40,012 nt of DNA from Pandoraea sp. ASV26 (GCF_016428915.1 NZ_JAELTP010000046.1:1-40012), one strand, 5' to 3'. Shown: positions 25,966 through 34,636, numbered from the stretch's first letter. Made by a program: numbers and translations. The notes: generated from the sequence alone by a model not told the origin.

Positions 25966-26623
25966 TTTCTCCGTCGTCCGTGAGGCGATTCCCGTCCTGC
26001 TCGAAGGCTTGCGCGTGACGGCGCTCGTGAGCGCGATCGGCATTCCGCTGGGTGTCGTGATCGGTATCGTTGCGGCCTATTCGGCGCAGTCGCGCTCGCG
26101 CGCGGTCTTGCGCTCGATCGCGCTGGGGTACGTCGAACTGGTGCGCAACATCCCTTACCTGATCCTCGTCTACCTGTCGTTTTTCGGGTTGCCCAAGCTG
26201 GGCGTGAGTGCGTCGGCCATGACCGTCGCGGTCGGTTGCACGGCGTTTTATACGGGCGGCTACTTCTGCGAAATCCTGCGTGCGGCGCTGCGCAGCGTGG
26301 CGCGCGGCCAAACGCACGCTTCGCTCTCGCTCGGCATGACTTATTGGCAGACGCAATGGCACATCATCGCGCCGCAGTTGCTCGGCTTTCTCATTCCGCC
26401 GACGACCAGCCTCGTCATCATGATGTTCAAGGACTCGGCCATCTTCTCGGTGATGAGCCTGCCGGAGATGACCTATCAGAGCAATCTGCTCACCGCCAAT
26501 ACGTTCGCATACGTTGAAGTGCTTGGCACGACGGCATTGATCTACTGGCTCAGCAGTGTCTTGCTGGCCGGCGTGGGGCGACGTCTGGAAACCGTTGTCG
26601 GGCGACGTACCCGGCACGCCTGA
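25955..26623 (+). CDS. Amino-acid ABC permease, second subunit
   Basis: This 222-residue permease of the same family has its EAA loop at VARGQTHASLSLGMTYWQTQ (about residues 115-134). It overlaps the first permease gene by 11 bases, so the two probably form a heterodimeric channel. The ureohydrolase gene follows 31 bases later. Confidence 0.92.
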   Translation: MAIDFSVVREAIPVLLEGLRVTALVSAIGIPLGVVIGIVAAYSAQSRSRAVLRSIALGYVELVRNIPYLILVYLSFFGLPKLGVSASAMTVAVGCTAFYTGGYFCEILRAALRSVARGQTHASLSLGMTYWQTQWHIIAPQLLGFLIPPTTSLVIMMFKDSAIFSVMSLPEMTYQSNLLTANTFAYVEVLGTTALIYWLSSVLLAGVGRRLETVVGRRTRHA

Positions 26624-26654
26624 GCGCCCCCGATTCTCACCAAAGGACCCTTTC

Positions 26655-27614
26655 ATGACGACTTACACCGTAGCACCGCGTACCGGCCATCCGACCCTGT
26701 TGTATTCGGAGCTGGATCTCGACATCGACAACCTCAAGGCCGACATTGCCGTGCTGGGCATGCCGTATGGCGCACCGTATGCGGCGTCGGACTTCAGCAA
26801 CGACCAGACGAATGCGCCGTCGGCCATTCGCCAGGCCACCGACCGCGTGGTGCGCCGCCCCGCGCATTACGACTTCGACATCGACGGTCCGCTGCTGCAA
26901 GGGCGCACGGACATCCGCTTTGTCGACTGCGGCGACATCATCCCCGATCTGACGAAGCCGGGCGAGCATTACACCCGTGCGGAAGCGGCGGTGCGTCGCA
27001 TCGTGGCGGGTGGGGCCATGCCCATCGTGCTCGGCGGCGATCACGGCATCACGACACCCGTGTTGCGTGGTCTGGATCAGAAGGGGCCGATCACGCTCGT
27101 GCACATCGACGCCCATCTGGATTGGCGCGACGAAGTGAATGGCGTTCGCGAAGGGCTCTCGAGTCCGATTCGTCGCGCGTCGGAGATGGCGCACGTCGAG
27201 CGCATCATACAGATTGGCCTGCGCGCGCAGGGCAGCGGCCGCACCGAAGAACTCGTTGCCGCGCGCGCTTATGGTGCCGAACTGGTGACGGCGTACGAAC
27301 TGCACGACATCGGCATGGACGCCGTGCTCGCGCGCATTCCGGACGGCGGCAACTACTACCTCACCATCGACGCCGACGGGCTCGACCCGTCGACGATGCC
27401 CGCCGTTGCCGGTCCCGCCCCGGGCGGCGTGACGTTCGTGCAGGCCCGCAAGCTGATTCACGGCCTGGTGCGCAAGGGGCGCGTGGTCGGTATGGACATC
27501 GTGGAGATCCAGCCCGAGAAGGACGACGCCAATCTGATCTCGTGTGTGACGGCCGGCCGTTTGATTCTCAATCTGATCGGCGCGTCGATCCGCGCGGGGT
27601 ACTTCGACAAATGA
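26655..27614 (+). CDS. Ureohydrolase (arginase/agmatinase family), atypical active-site loop
   Basis: This 319-residue enzyme has all six binuclear manganese ligands: H130 (GGDHG), D152, H154 and D156 (DAHLD), and D239 and D241 (DADGLDP). It should split a guanidino compound into urea and an amine. The loop that normally reads HG(T/S)..RR is LSSPIRR here (168-174), so the histidine used for catalysis or substrate handling in arginase and agmatinase is missing. Agmatine is therefore uncertain; guanidinobutyrate, guanidinopropionate or another guanidine is possible. AAAGGA precedes the ATG. It lies inside an amino-acid ABC operon, between the permeases and the ATPase, whose start overlaps its stop. 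Confidence 0.88.
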   Translation: MTTYTVAPRTGHPTLLYSELDLDIDNLKADIAVLGMPYGAPYAASDFSNDQTNAPSAIRQATDRVVRRPAHYDFDIDGPLLQGRTDIRFVDCGDIIPDLTKPGEHYTRAEAAVRRIVAGGAMPIVLGGDHGITTPVLRGLDQKGPITLVHIDAHLDWRDEVNGVREGLSSPIRRASEMAHVERIIQIGLRAQGSGRTEELVAARAYGAELVTAYELHDIGMDAVLARIPDGGNYYLTIDADGLDPSTMPAVAGPAPGGVTFVQARKLIHGLVRKGRVVGMDIVEIQPEKDDANLISCVTAGRLILNLIGASIRAGYFDK

Positions 27615-28357
27615 GCACCGCACAACCCATTATCGAAATCCGCGACGTCGATAAATGGTACGGCGCGCACCACGTGCTCAAGCAATGTTCGACGCATGTC
27701 GGCAAGGGTGAGATCGTGGTGGTCTGCGGGCCGTCCGGGTCGGGCAAGTCGACGCTGATCAAGACCGTCAATGCGCTGGAGCCGTTTCAGAAGGGCGATG
27801 TCGTGGTCGCCGGAACGTCGCTCTCGGCCAGCACGACGAATCTGCCGAAGCTGCGCAGCAAGGTCGGCATGGTCTTCCAGCACTTCGAGTTGTTCCCGCA
27901 TCTGGACATCACGCGCAACCTCACGCTGGCTCAGCAGATCGTGTTGGGCCGGAACGCCGATGCGGCGCGCACGAAAGCGCGAGCGCTGCTCGATCGCGTT
28001 GGCCTGTCGGCGCAGGCGCACAAGTACCCGGGGCAGTTGTCGGGCGGTCAGCAGCAACGTGTAGCGATCGCGCGTGCGTTGTCGATGGATCCCATGGCGA
28101 TGTTGTTCGACGAGCCGACGTCGGCGCTCGACCCCGAGATGGTCAACGAAGTGCTCGACGTGATGGTGGAACTCGCGCGCGATGGCATGACGATGATGGT
28201 CGTCACGCACGAGATGGGCTTCGCGCGACGCGTGGCGCATCGCGTGGTGTTCATGGAGGACGGCGCCATCATCGAAGACAGCCCGACCGACAGGTTCTTC
28301 AACGACGCCGCCAGTGCGCCGGCCAAGCGCTTTCTTTCCAAGATCCTTGCGCACTGA
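27611..28357 (+). CDS. Amino-acid ABC transporter ATPase (GlnQ/GltL type)
   Basis: This 248-residue ATPase has Walker A GPSGSGKST at 40-48, the signature LSGGQQQR near 140 and Walker B MLFDEPTSALD near 163, all typical of polar amino-acid importers. Its ATG overlaps the ureohydrolase stop (ATGA), showing that enzyme and transporter are made together. It completes the importer encoded from 24413. A RidA gene follows 41 bases later. Confidence 0.93.
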   Translation: MSTAQPIIEIRDVDKWYGAHHVLKQCSTHVGKGEIVVVCGPSGSGKSTLIKTVNALEPFQKGDVVVAGTSLSASTTNLPKLRSKVGMVFQHFELFPHLDITRNLTLAQQIVLGRNADAARTKARALLDRVGLSAQAHKYPGQLSGGQQQRVAIARALSMDPMAMLFDEPTSALDPEMVNEVLDVMVELARDGMTMMVVTHEMGFARRVAHRVVFMEDGAIIEDSPTDRFFNDAASAPAKRFLSKILAH

Positions 28358-28398
28358 ATGCGCGCTATGCCTGCATCACCCAAGACCTCAGAGACATC

Positions 28399-28812
28399 AT
28401 GACGCACACCAGAATCCGCAAGTTCAACACCCGCGAGACGTACCCGGAGCAAAAGCTCGACAACGATCTGTGTCAGGCGGTGATCGCCGGCAACACCATC
28501 TATCTGCGCGGACAGATCGGGCAAGACCTCGATACGCGCGAGTCCGTGGGGATCGGCGATGTCGCCGCGCAGACCGAGAAGGCGATGGCGAATGTGGCGA
28601 TGCTGCTCGACGAATGCGGCAGCCAGCTCGCAGACATCTGCAAGGTCACTGTGTACATCGTCGATCCGCGCTATCGCGAGGCCGTCTACAACGTGATGGG
28701 CCGCTGGCTCAAGGGCGTGTTTCCGGTATCGACCGGCATCGTGGTGCAGGCGCTGGCGCGTCCGGAATGGCTCGTCGAGATCGACGTCACGGCCGTGAAA
28801 TCAGCGGCGTAA
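28399..28812 (+). CDS. RidA/YjgF family protein
   Basis: This 137-residue trimeric-type protein belongs to the family that hydrolyses reactive enamine/imine intermediates. The conserved arginine and acidic strand are seen in ARPEWLVEIDVTA (about residues 118-130). It lies 41 bases after the ABC ATPase gene and ends the operon. RidA-like proteins often accompany amine oxidising or deaminating steps, so it may act on the amine released by the ureohydrolase, or be the 2-iminoacid deaminase of an undetermined step. Confidence 0.87.
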   Translation: MTHTRIRKFNTRETYPEQKLDNDLCQAVIAGNTIYLRGQIGQDLDTRESVGIGDVAAQTEKAMANVAMLLDECGSQLADICKVTVYIVDPRYREAVYNVMGRWLKGVFPVSTGIVVQALARPEWLVEIDVTAVKSAA

Positions 28813-28886
28813 GACACGCCAACGCCATCCGTGGCCGGTGAGTGATCGCCGGTCGCATAGGGCGGTGGGAGAGTCGGTAAGCGGAT

Positions 28887-29450
28887 TCAGAAGCGGTGTT
28901 TGACGTACACCGTTGCACCGATATCGTGCTGCCCGAGCAGCGGCACGCGGGCGGATGCCGAGACGGACCAGTCCTGAGTTTTCAGCGACAGGCCCCGCTT
29001 GGGATCGGAGCCGAGCTTGTCGTCGGCGTTGTCCCATTGCACGAGCGCCAGCCGGGGCGATTCCGTTGGCACGATGGCCAGATAGCTTCGTGCAGGTTGC
29101 ACCGCAGGTTTCTCCGGCGACGTGTCGATCCAGCGTGTATGCCCGCTGACGTCGATCGGCGTGGCACTGTTGATCGCGCCGATTCTGGTGTAGAGCGGAA
29201 CGCTGTCATCGGGCCGGGCGGCGGTATCCGGGCCTTCGCGACCGAAGGGATAGAGCGTGACGGGAACCGCCGGGACGGCAGCGACAGACACCGGTGGCGC
29301 GGGCTGCGGTACGTTGATGGGGAGCGGCGTAGGGCCAAGGTTGGCCAACATCATCTGTTCGGATGAGTTCGAGTTGGCGCCATCAGCAATCGCCCCGCCG
29401 CTCAGCGTGACGACACATGCGCCGATCATCCATTTGCCTAGGCACGTCAT
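28887..29450 (-). CDS. Exported protein of unknown function
   Basis: I do not recognise this 187-residue protein. It has a signal peptide (GKWMIGACVVTLSGGAIADG, cleaved near residue 22), a proline-rich stretch at about 40-65 and a C-terminal half with alternating polar and hydrophobic residues ending in VYVKHRF. A terminal phenylalanine after a beta-like stretch suggests an outer-membrane beta-strand or a porin-like fragment, but it is too short for a full barrel. The start at 29450 is preferred because GGGAGG is seven bases upstream; ATG 29456 is only one base away from it. It converges on RidA. Confidence 0.65.
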   Translation of the reverse strand: MTCLGKWMIGACVVTLSGGAIADGANSNSSEQMMLANLGPTPLPINVPQPAPPVSVAAVPAVPVTLYPFGREGPDTAARPDDSVPLYTRIGAINSATPIDVSGHTRWIDTSPEKPAVQPARSYLAIVPTESPRLALVQWDNADDKLGSDPKRGLSLKTQDWSVSASARVPLLGQHDIGATVYVKHRF

Positions 29451-29500
29451 GGACATGCCTCCCGTGAAGGAATGGAAACGCTACGTCTTCAGGCCCATCT

Positions 29501-29528
29501 GACCTTCGCACAACGACCTTCGTATAAC
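29501..29528. repeat. Two imperfect 14-bp direct repeats
   Basis: GACCTTCGCACAAC and GACCTTCGTATAAC are adjacent and differ at two positions. They lie in the 231-base gap between the exported-protein gene and the HxlR gene, 51 bases upstream of the former, where a regulator or promoter could sit. I see no gene in this gap. Confidence 0.5.
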
Positions 29529-29681
29529 GAACCGTCTTTCGCGGATTCAACGCATCGTATGCACTTAGGAAGTGTAGTCAGTCATTTCCATCTCGCTACC
29601 CCAATTTGCACCGAGGTCGCTCGACCCTCGCGCGAGAGTGTCTGCCAAAGCCCGTCCGGCGTGACGCCTGCGCTTTCTCCC

Positions 29682-30047
29682 TCAGCGTGGCATCGGGTTT
29701 GTCCCGACGCCGTCGGGCGGCGCCGCTTTCGCATCGCGTGCCTTGAGCCACAATCCGAAGTCCTTCATGACCTCGACCACCGGGCGCAAACGCTTGCCGT
29801 CTTCCGATAGCTCGTACTCCACCCGGACGGGAGACGTCGGATACACCGTGCGCGTAACCAGTCCCGCCTCTTCCAGCGCGCGAAGATCGAGGGTCAGCAT
29901 GCGTTGTGAAATGCCGGGCACATCGCGCCGCAAGTCGTTGAATCGTTTCGGGCCATCGAGCAGATAGGACACGAGCAACAGACGCCAGCGACCGCCCAGA
30001 ATGCGCATCGACTCCTCCACAGAGCAGCCGGACAGATTCTCTTTCAT
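29682..30047 (-). CDS. HxlR-family transcription regulator
   Basis: This 121-residue winged-helix protein of the HxlR type has the conserved N-terminal cysteine C8 (LSGCSVEESMRILGGRWRLL), used by several family members to sense electrophiles or oxidants, and the wing segment LTLDLRALEEAGLVTR. It is divergent from a glutathione S-transferase gene, with an inverted repeat in between. I infer that it represses that gene and is relieved by thiol-reactive compounds. Confidence 0.88.
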   Translation of the reverse strand: MKENLSGCSVEESMRILGGRWRLLLVSYLLDGPKRFNDLRRDVPGISQRMLTLDLRALEEAGLVTRTVYPTSPVRVEYELSEDGKRLRPVVEVMKDFGLWLKARDAKAAPPDGVGTNPMPR

Positions 30048-30069
30048 CGGGATCTCACGTTTTTCAGGT

Positions 30070-30090
30070 TAAGTATATTTTTTGTACTTA
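30070..30090. promoter_or_regulatory. Likely HxlR operator
   Basis: TAAGTA and TACTTA form an exact inverted repeat around a nine-base T-rich spacer, 22 bases before the HxlR start and about 120 bases before the GST start. It is in the expected place and matches the TA-rich half-sites known for HxlR/YodB regulators. Confidence 0.6.
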
Positions 30091-30208
30091 TATGACATTT
30101 TAGTGCCTTCTTCCTTTTTTATCCCGAATATCTAGAATGGCGTGACTCGTTTTGAATGCAAGGCGAGCCAGCATTTTCCAATCACGCAGATCTGTTTCGG
30201 GAACGCAA

Positions 30209-30859
30209 ATGAAGCTCTACTACCTGCCGGGCGCCTGCTCGCTTTCGCCCCACATCGTGCTCAATGAACTGGGGTTGGACGTCACGCTGGTGAAGGTCGA
30301 TTACAAGACGCATACGGCGGAAGATGGCACTAACGTCTTCGAGCTCAGCCCGTTCGGCTACGTCCCGCTGCTGGTGTTGGACGATGGCACGCGGCTGCGC
30401 GAAGGTCCGGCGATCGTGCAATATCTGGCGGACCTCAAGCCGGCATTGGCGCTCGCGCCCGAGAACGGCACGATTGCCCGATATCGCCTTCAGGAGTGGT
30501 TGAATTTCCTGAGCACGGAAATCCACAAAGGGTTCATTCCGTTGCTCTATGCGGTGCTCGCCGGCAAGTACGGTACGGCATCGGCCAAGCCGAAACTCGA
30601 ACGCCGTTTCGAGTGGATCAACGAGCAACTGGCAACGCGCGAATTCCTGATGGGAGACACCTACACCGTTGCCGACGCCTATCTGTTTGCATTGACGCAG
30701 TGGGGACAGGCGTCGTGGATGAAATCCGTCTACAAAGCGGACATTCATTTCGATGCGTTGACGCATCTGCAACGCTGGTACACCAGCGTGCTGGAGCGTC
30801 CGGCCGTACGAAAGGCGCTCGAGGCGGAAGGACTGGCGTTAGCGGCCGTCAACGCGTAA
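30209..30859 (+). CDS. Glutathione S-transferase (beta-class-like)
   Basis: This 216-residue cytoplasmic GST has the N-terminal thioredoxin-like domain with the beta-class cysteine C10 in LPGACSLSPH and the cis-proline segment FGYVPLLVLDD, then the helical domain with the N-capping motif TYTVADAYLFALTQW near residue 155. It conjugates glutathione to electrophiles or handles disulphides. Start ATG 30209 matches the beta-class MKLYY N-terminus. It is divergent from the HxlR gene, its likely repressor, and meets the LysR gene tail to tail eight bases downstream. Confidence 0.9.
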   Translation: MKLYYLPGACSLSPHIVLNELGLDVTLVKVDYKTHTAEDGTNVFELSPFGYVPLLVLDDGTRLREGPAIVQYLADLKPALALAPENGTIARYRLQEWLNFLSTEIHKGFIPLLYAVLAGKYGTASAKPKLERRFEWINEQLATREFLMGDTYTVADAYLFALTQWGQASWMKSVYKADIHFDALTHLQRWYTSVLERPAVRKALEAEGLALAAVNA

Positions 30860-30867
30860 GGCAGGGG

Positions 30868-31734
30868 TCAGTCGCGATGCTGCGCCGTCAATTGTGCGCG
30901 CAGCCAGACGATGAACGCGTCGAGGTTTTCGGCGGGGGCGCCACTGGCGGGGAGCGCCTTCAGTCCGAACGGAAACTCGACGAATCCCCATGGCGCAACG
31001 AGGCGTCCCTCATCGATCTCGCGCTGCACCAACCGTCGTTCGACAAGGGCGATGCCGAGCCCGGAGAGGGCGGCTTCGATGCATAAATGGGTGTGCGGGA
31101 AGCTGATCTCCGCGCCGCTTCCGATACCGCTTTTGTGGTGGGCGTCCCAGTAAGCCCAGGCACTGGACGTGTGGTCGTGAGCAATTCGTGTGCCGGTGGT
31201 GGCGCGGCGTCGATACGAGGGGACACATACGGGGCCGAACGCGACCGGCGCGAGGGTGATGGCGCGATGGCGATCACCTTCCGGATATGACGCGAGATCC
31301 CAGGCAATGACCAGGTCTGCGCCCTCGTTCCGGATCTCGCGGGCGGAGGTCATCGACAAGCGGATGCGCACGTCGGGGAACTGCCGGTAGAAATCTGCCA
31401 GATTCGGAACGAGCCAGCGCATGGCAAAAGTGGCACTGCACGCCACGTGCAAGCCGACGGGTTGCGCCTGTTGGCGCACCTTCGCATAGCCATGTTCCAA
31501 TTGTTCAAAAACCGAACCAACCAGTGCGTAAAGCTGTTGCCCGTGCCGGTTCAGCTTCAGGCCCGTGCCGGCCTTGTCGAACAGCGGCGCGCCGACATCT
31601 TCCTGAAGCAGTCGAAGCTGGCGGCTCACGGCACTGTGCGTTCGGAAGAGTTCTTCGGCCGCCTTGGTGACCGACTGATGCCTGGCCGTAGCTTCGAATA
31701 CGCGTAGCAACGAGAGTGGCGGGAGCGTGCGCAT
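30868..31734 (-). CDS. LysR-type regulator, GcvA-like
   Basis: This 288-residue regulator starts MRTLPPLSLLRVFEATARHQ and continues with an HTH containing FRTHSAVSRQLRLLQED, the pattern of the GcvA/AmpR group. AAGGA six bases before the ATG supports the start. It is divergent from the methyltransferase gene at 31890, with TCGATTTATCGA in the gap, so control of that gene is plausible but not certain. Confidence 0.85.
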   Translation of the reverse strand: MRTLPPLSLLRVFEATARHQSVTKAAEELFRTHSAVSRQLRLLQEDVGAPLFDKAGTGLKLNRHGQQLYALVGSVFEQLEHGYAKVRQQAQPVGLHVACSATFAMRWLVPNLADFYRQFPDVRIRLSMTSAREIRNEGADLVIAWDLASYPEGDRHRAITLAPVAFGPVCVPSYRRRATTGTRIAHDHTSSAWAYWDAHHKSGIGSGAEISFPHTHLCIEAALSGLGIALVERRLVQREIDEGRLVAPWGFVEFPFGLKALPASGAPAENLDAFIVWLRAQLTAQHRD

Positions 31735-31778
31735 CTTCGATCCTTTGTCGAAAAAACTGACGAAGCGAGCTAAAAAAT

Positions 31779-31790
31779 TCGATTTATCGA
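31779..31790. promoter_or_regulatory. Short AT-rich palindrome upstream of LysR/methyltransferase
   Basis: TCGATTTATCGA is a 5-2-5 inverted repeat, 45 bases before the LysR start and 100 before the methyltransferase. It is short, so it is a weak operator candidate. Confidence 0.35.
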
Positions 31791-31889
31791 TGATACCTCG
31801 CGGGCCTATGCTTTCGCCTCATGAAGGGTGGCGCGGCCTTCTGCCCGCTCGGGCTTCCGATAATGTGGTGAGAGATAAGGGGCAAGCGA

Positions 31890-32666
31890 GTGAACAACAG
31901 ACATGACGACGGCAGTGCCGGCGATGCCAACTATGGCGCCATCGGAAAGGGGTACACCGATTACCGGCAGCCTGACCCCTACATCGAGGGCTTCATCGCA
32001 AAGGCGCTTGGCGGCGCTGGTTCGGTACTTAACGTGGGGGCTGGCGCGGGGTCTTACGAACCCGTCGACCGCAAGGTGACGGCCGTGGAACCTTCCGCCT
32101 CCATGCGCAGCCAACGGCCGGCACATCTGCCGACGGCGATCGACGCGGTGGCGCAAAGCCTGCCGTTCGACGACGACAGCTTCGACGCCAGCATGTCGAC
32201 GTTCTCCGTACACCAGTGGCCTGACCTGAGCGCGGGACTGGCCGAAATGCGACGTGTCACGCGCGGGGCCGTGTTGATCCTGACCTGCGATCCTGCCCGA
32301 CTCAGCCGTTCATGGCTGGCGGAATACGCCCCTGAGATGATCGAGGTGGAAGCGCGGCGATACCCGGCGATTCAGGCCATCGTCGCGGGATTGGGTGGGC
32401 AGGTGGAGATGGTGCCGGTTCAGATCCCGCTGCATTGCACGGACGGGTTCAGCGAAGCTTATTACGGCAGACCGGAGCGGTTGCTCGACCCCGGCGCCCG
32501 ACGAGCCAATTCCGCATGGAGTTTCGTTGCGCCGGGCGTGGAGGCGCGTTTTGCCGAGCGCCTGAGCCGAGATCTTGAAAACGGGACGTGGGACGAGAAA
32601 TACGGGGCACTTCGCACCCAGCCGACGTTCGACGGATCACTGTGCCTGATCGTCGGCCGTCCGTGA
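31890..32666 (+). CDS. Class I SAM-dependent methyltransferase
   Basis: This 258-residue methyltransferase has motif I VLNVGAGAGSYEP near residues 46-58, the acidic end of strand 2 in VTAVEPSASM and the LPFDDDSFDASMSTFSVHQW segment near residue 92. The start is a GTG at 31890 with AAGGGG eight bases upstream. It is of the UbiE/MenG-like Methyltransf_11 type, but the acceptor is unknown. A GcvA-like LysR gene is divergent. Confidence 0.83.
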   Translation: MNNRHDDGSAGDANYGAIGKGYTDYRQPDPYIEGFIAKALGGAGSVLNVGAGAGSYEPVDRKVTAVEPSASMRSQRPAHLPTAIDAVAQSLPFDDDSFDASMSTFSVHQWPDLSAGLAEMRRVTRGAVLILTCDPARLSRSWLAEYAPEMIEVEARRYPAIQAIVAGLGGQVEMVPVQIPLHCTDGFSEAYYGRPERLLDPGARRANSAWSFVAPGVEARFAERLSRDLENGTWDEKYGALRTQPTFDGSLCLIVGRP

Positions 32667-32680
32667 TCGAAGGCGGACAT

Positions 32681-32710
32681 GCGTAGGGATGGGAGTGCTA
32701 GTCCCTATGC
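32681..32710 (+). terminator. Hairpin after the methyltransferase gene
   Basis: GCGTAGGGA pairs with TCCCTATGC (nine pairs, one G-T) around a 12-base loop, 15 bases past the stop. No T-tract follows. It may stabilise or end the mRNA. The remaining bases up to 32866 hold nothing I recognise. Confidence 0.3.
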
Positions 32711-32866
32711 GCTACGTTCGTATGGGCTCGGCGAGTACGCATCGCCGGTGAGCTTCCGCGGCGACGACTCGACGACTCGCGCTGAGCGAGACGCCCGTCA
32801 TCGGTCTGTCATTAACGTTGGCAGGCGCTACTCAGATCAACAGCGTGATGTTGGATAACAAATGGA

Positions 32867-33622
32867 CTATGCCCGTTCGAGAATGACTTCCCAAGCCGCT
32901 TTCTGCTTGCGGTATTTGTCGGTTTTAACGTGCTCTAACGCGATCACGTTCCAGCCGCTGGCAAATAGTCGATGCACGGCGTTTTCGTCAAAGAAGCGTT
33001 TCGGTTGTCCATCCACCAGAAAATAGTTCGGCTCAATTTCCTCGTGTCCGTGCGCACCAAAATTCCCGTCCTCGGTGGAGTTCAATCGGCATAGGAGCAC
33101 GCCGCCCGGACGCAACGCCAATCTCACTCGATCTACGATCGAAACAGTTTCCTTCCAGGAAAAGTAGTGAAGCGACAGGCTAGCCAATACAACGCCCACA
33201 TTCGTCGCTTCCTCGGGTAGCGGGTCACGAATGTCTCGTCGCTCGATTTTCGCAGACGGTACTCTTATCTTGGTCGACGCGACTGCTGCGCGTGAGAGGT
33301 CAAATCCGATCACGCACAGACCAGATTTGGCCAAAGTCGCGGTATCGTCGCCGTAACCGCAGCCAATTTCAAGCACCGGGCGTTCGCCAACTCGTGATTT
33401 GATCAACGTTAGCCATCGGTCCAGCCAAGGATCGGGAAATATCGAGAGCATATGCTGGGGTTTGTTATTTAAATGATTTCCGTTGTCTGCCCAAAGCCAC
33501 ACCGAGACCGATACATCCGGTTCCAGGCAGACCTGATTCGTCTTATCTATATTCGGGTTGGCAGGCCGATTGTCTACGCTTTCGCGTTTAAGGTCGACTG
33601 TCGGAAAGTGACCGATTTCCAC
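32867..33622 (-). CDS. SAM-dependent methyltransferase, base composition unlike neighbours
   Basis: This 251-residue protein has motif I VLEIGCGYGDDTATL near residues 84-98, then FDLSRAAVAS and the LASLSLHYFSW segment of class I methyltransferases, with LRPGGVLLCRLN (motif III-like). The acceptor is unknown. Its DNA is visibly less GC-rich than its surroundings, with many A/T third positions, which suggests recent acquisition. The GTG at 33622 gives the longest form without a good ribosome-binding site. The true start may be internal, as late as ATG 33451, which would leave the core domain intact. Confidence 0.72.
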   Translation of the reverse strand: MEIGHFPTVDLKRESVDNRPANPNIDKTNQVCLEPDVSVSVWLWADNGNHLNNKPQHMLSIFPDPWLDRWLTLIKSRVGERPVLEIGCGYGDDTATLAKSGLCVIGFDLSRAAVASTKIRVPSAKIERRDIRDPLPEEATNVGVVLASLSLHYFSWKETVSIVDRVRLALRPGGVLLCRLNSTEDGNFGAHGHEEIEPNYFLVDGQPKRFFDENAVHRLFASGWNVIALEHVKTDKYRKQKAAWEVILERA

Positions 33623-33667
33623 CGGTCGCGATGCCCCGCTTGCAACCCATTGCGCCCGCGCATTGCT

Positions 33668-34573
33668 TCAATCGAGACGACTGGAGGGAATTTGCGTGGC
33701 AAGCGCTTCAATCGCAAACCGCGTCTTCGACGGCAGATACGGCGTATTCGGCCAAACCAGGTGAATGTCCAGTGGCCGTACGGCGCAACGCTCGCGCACG
33801 GCCACCAATTCCCCCGTGGCGACATAGTGCGACAACAACCAACAGGGCAACTGCACCAGCCCCAAACCGTCGAGTCCCGCGTCGGCGATAGCCTGCACGT
33901 CGTCCATGCTGAGTTGCCCGCAAAGTGGCAACTCCCGCGCGGTTCCATCCGGTTCGAGTACGGTCCAGGGCATCACCGCGCCCGCCCGCGCATACATGAC
34001 ACCAATGTGCCCGGCGAAGTCTTCGACGGTCACGGGCATGCCGTGCCGAGCAAGGTACGACGGCGCCGCGCCGATGCTCACGTTTTGCACCCCGATGCGA
34101 CGCGAGGCCAGTTGCCCTGCGCCGCGCACATCGCCAATGCGCACGGCCAGATCGAATCCCTCCTCGACCAGATCGACCGCGCGATCCGAAAACGAAATAT
34201 GGACCTGCAACTCCGGATACTTTCGCGTCAGGGCGAACAGCACAGGCGCGACGCAGCGGTGGCCAAAGGCCGTGGGTGCGCTCACGCGCAACCGGCCACG
34301 CGGCTCACTCGCGCCGCTCTCGATTTCTGTCTCGCCGGCATGAAGCTCCGCCAGCGCCCGAACGCAGCGGTCGTAATACGCCCGCCCCGCCTCCGTTAGC
34401 GTCTGGCTGCGCGTGGTGCGATGAAGCAGTCGCGTGCCCAGTCGCGCCTCAAGCCTCGTCACGACCTTGCCGACCGCCGAGCGGGTGATATGCAGCCGTT
34501 CGGCCGCCTCCGTAAAGCTGCCCGCTTCGACCACCTGGACGAAGACATCGACGCCATCGAGTTTGCCAATCAA
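33668..34573 (-). CDS. LysR-type regulator, TTG start
   Basis: This 301-residue regulator of the CrgA/DmlR-like group begins MIGKLDGVDVFVQVVEAGSF, with HTH segment ITRSAVGKVVTRLEARLG. The start codon is TTG at 34573 with a strong GGAGG six bases upstream. It is divergent from the 14-TM MFS gene, and an exact inverted repeat lies in the 180-base gap. I infer that it controls that exporter. Confidence 0.85.
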   Translation of the reverse strand: MIGKLDGVDVFVQVVEAGSFTEAAERLHITRSAVGKVVTRLEARLGTRLLHRTTRSQTLTEAGRAYYDRCVRALAELHAGETEIESGASEPRGRLRVSAPTAFGHRCVAPVLFALTRKYPELQVHISFSDRAVDLVEEGFDLAVRIGDVRGAGQLASRRIGVQNVSIGAAPSYLARHGMPVTVEDFAGHIGVMYARAGAVMPWTVLEPDGTARELPLCGQLSMDDVQAIADAGLDGLGLVQLPCWLLSHYVATGELVAVRERCAVRPLDIHLVWPNTPYLPSKTRFAIEALATQIPSSRLD

Positions 34574-34615
34574 TTGAGGCCTCCGAAGCCCTATTGCCGG
34601 GAAAAATCTTCAGCA

Positions 34616-34636
34616 ATCGGGAATTTCAATCCCGAT
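34616..34636. promoter_or_regulatory. Likely LysR operator before the MFS exporter
   Basis: ATCGGGA and TCCCGAT form an exact inverted repeat around a seven-base spacer. It directly abuts a possible -10 box TATAGT (34636-34641) for the MFS gene, consistent with repression of the exporter by the divergent LysR protein. Confidence 0.6.

Noticed and set aside
26655-27614. Naming the ureohydrolase speB (agmatinase)
   Set aside because: Metal ligands fit, but the substrate loop does not, and the transporter context points to an imported compound.
29501-29528. CRISPR-like or mobile-element repeat
   Set aside because: Only two adjacent 14-bp units without spacers, terminal repeats or a transposase.
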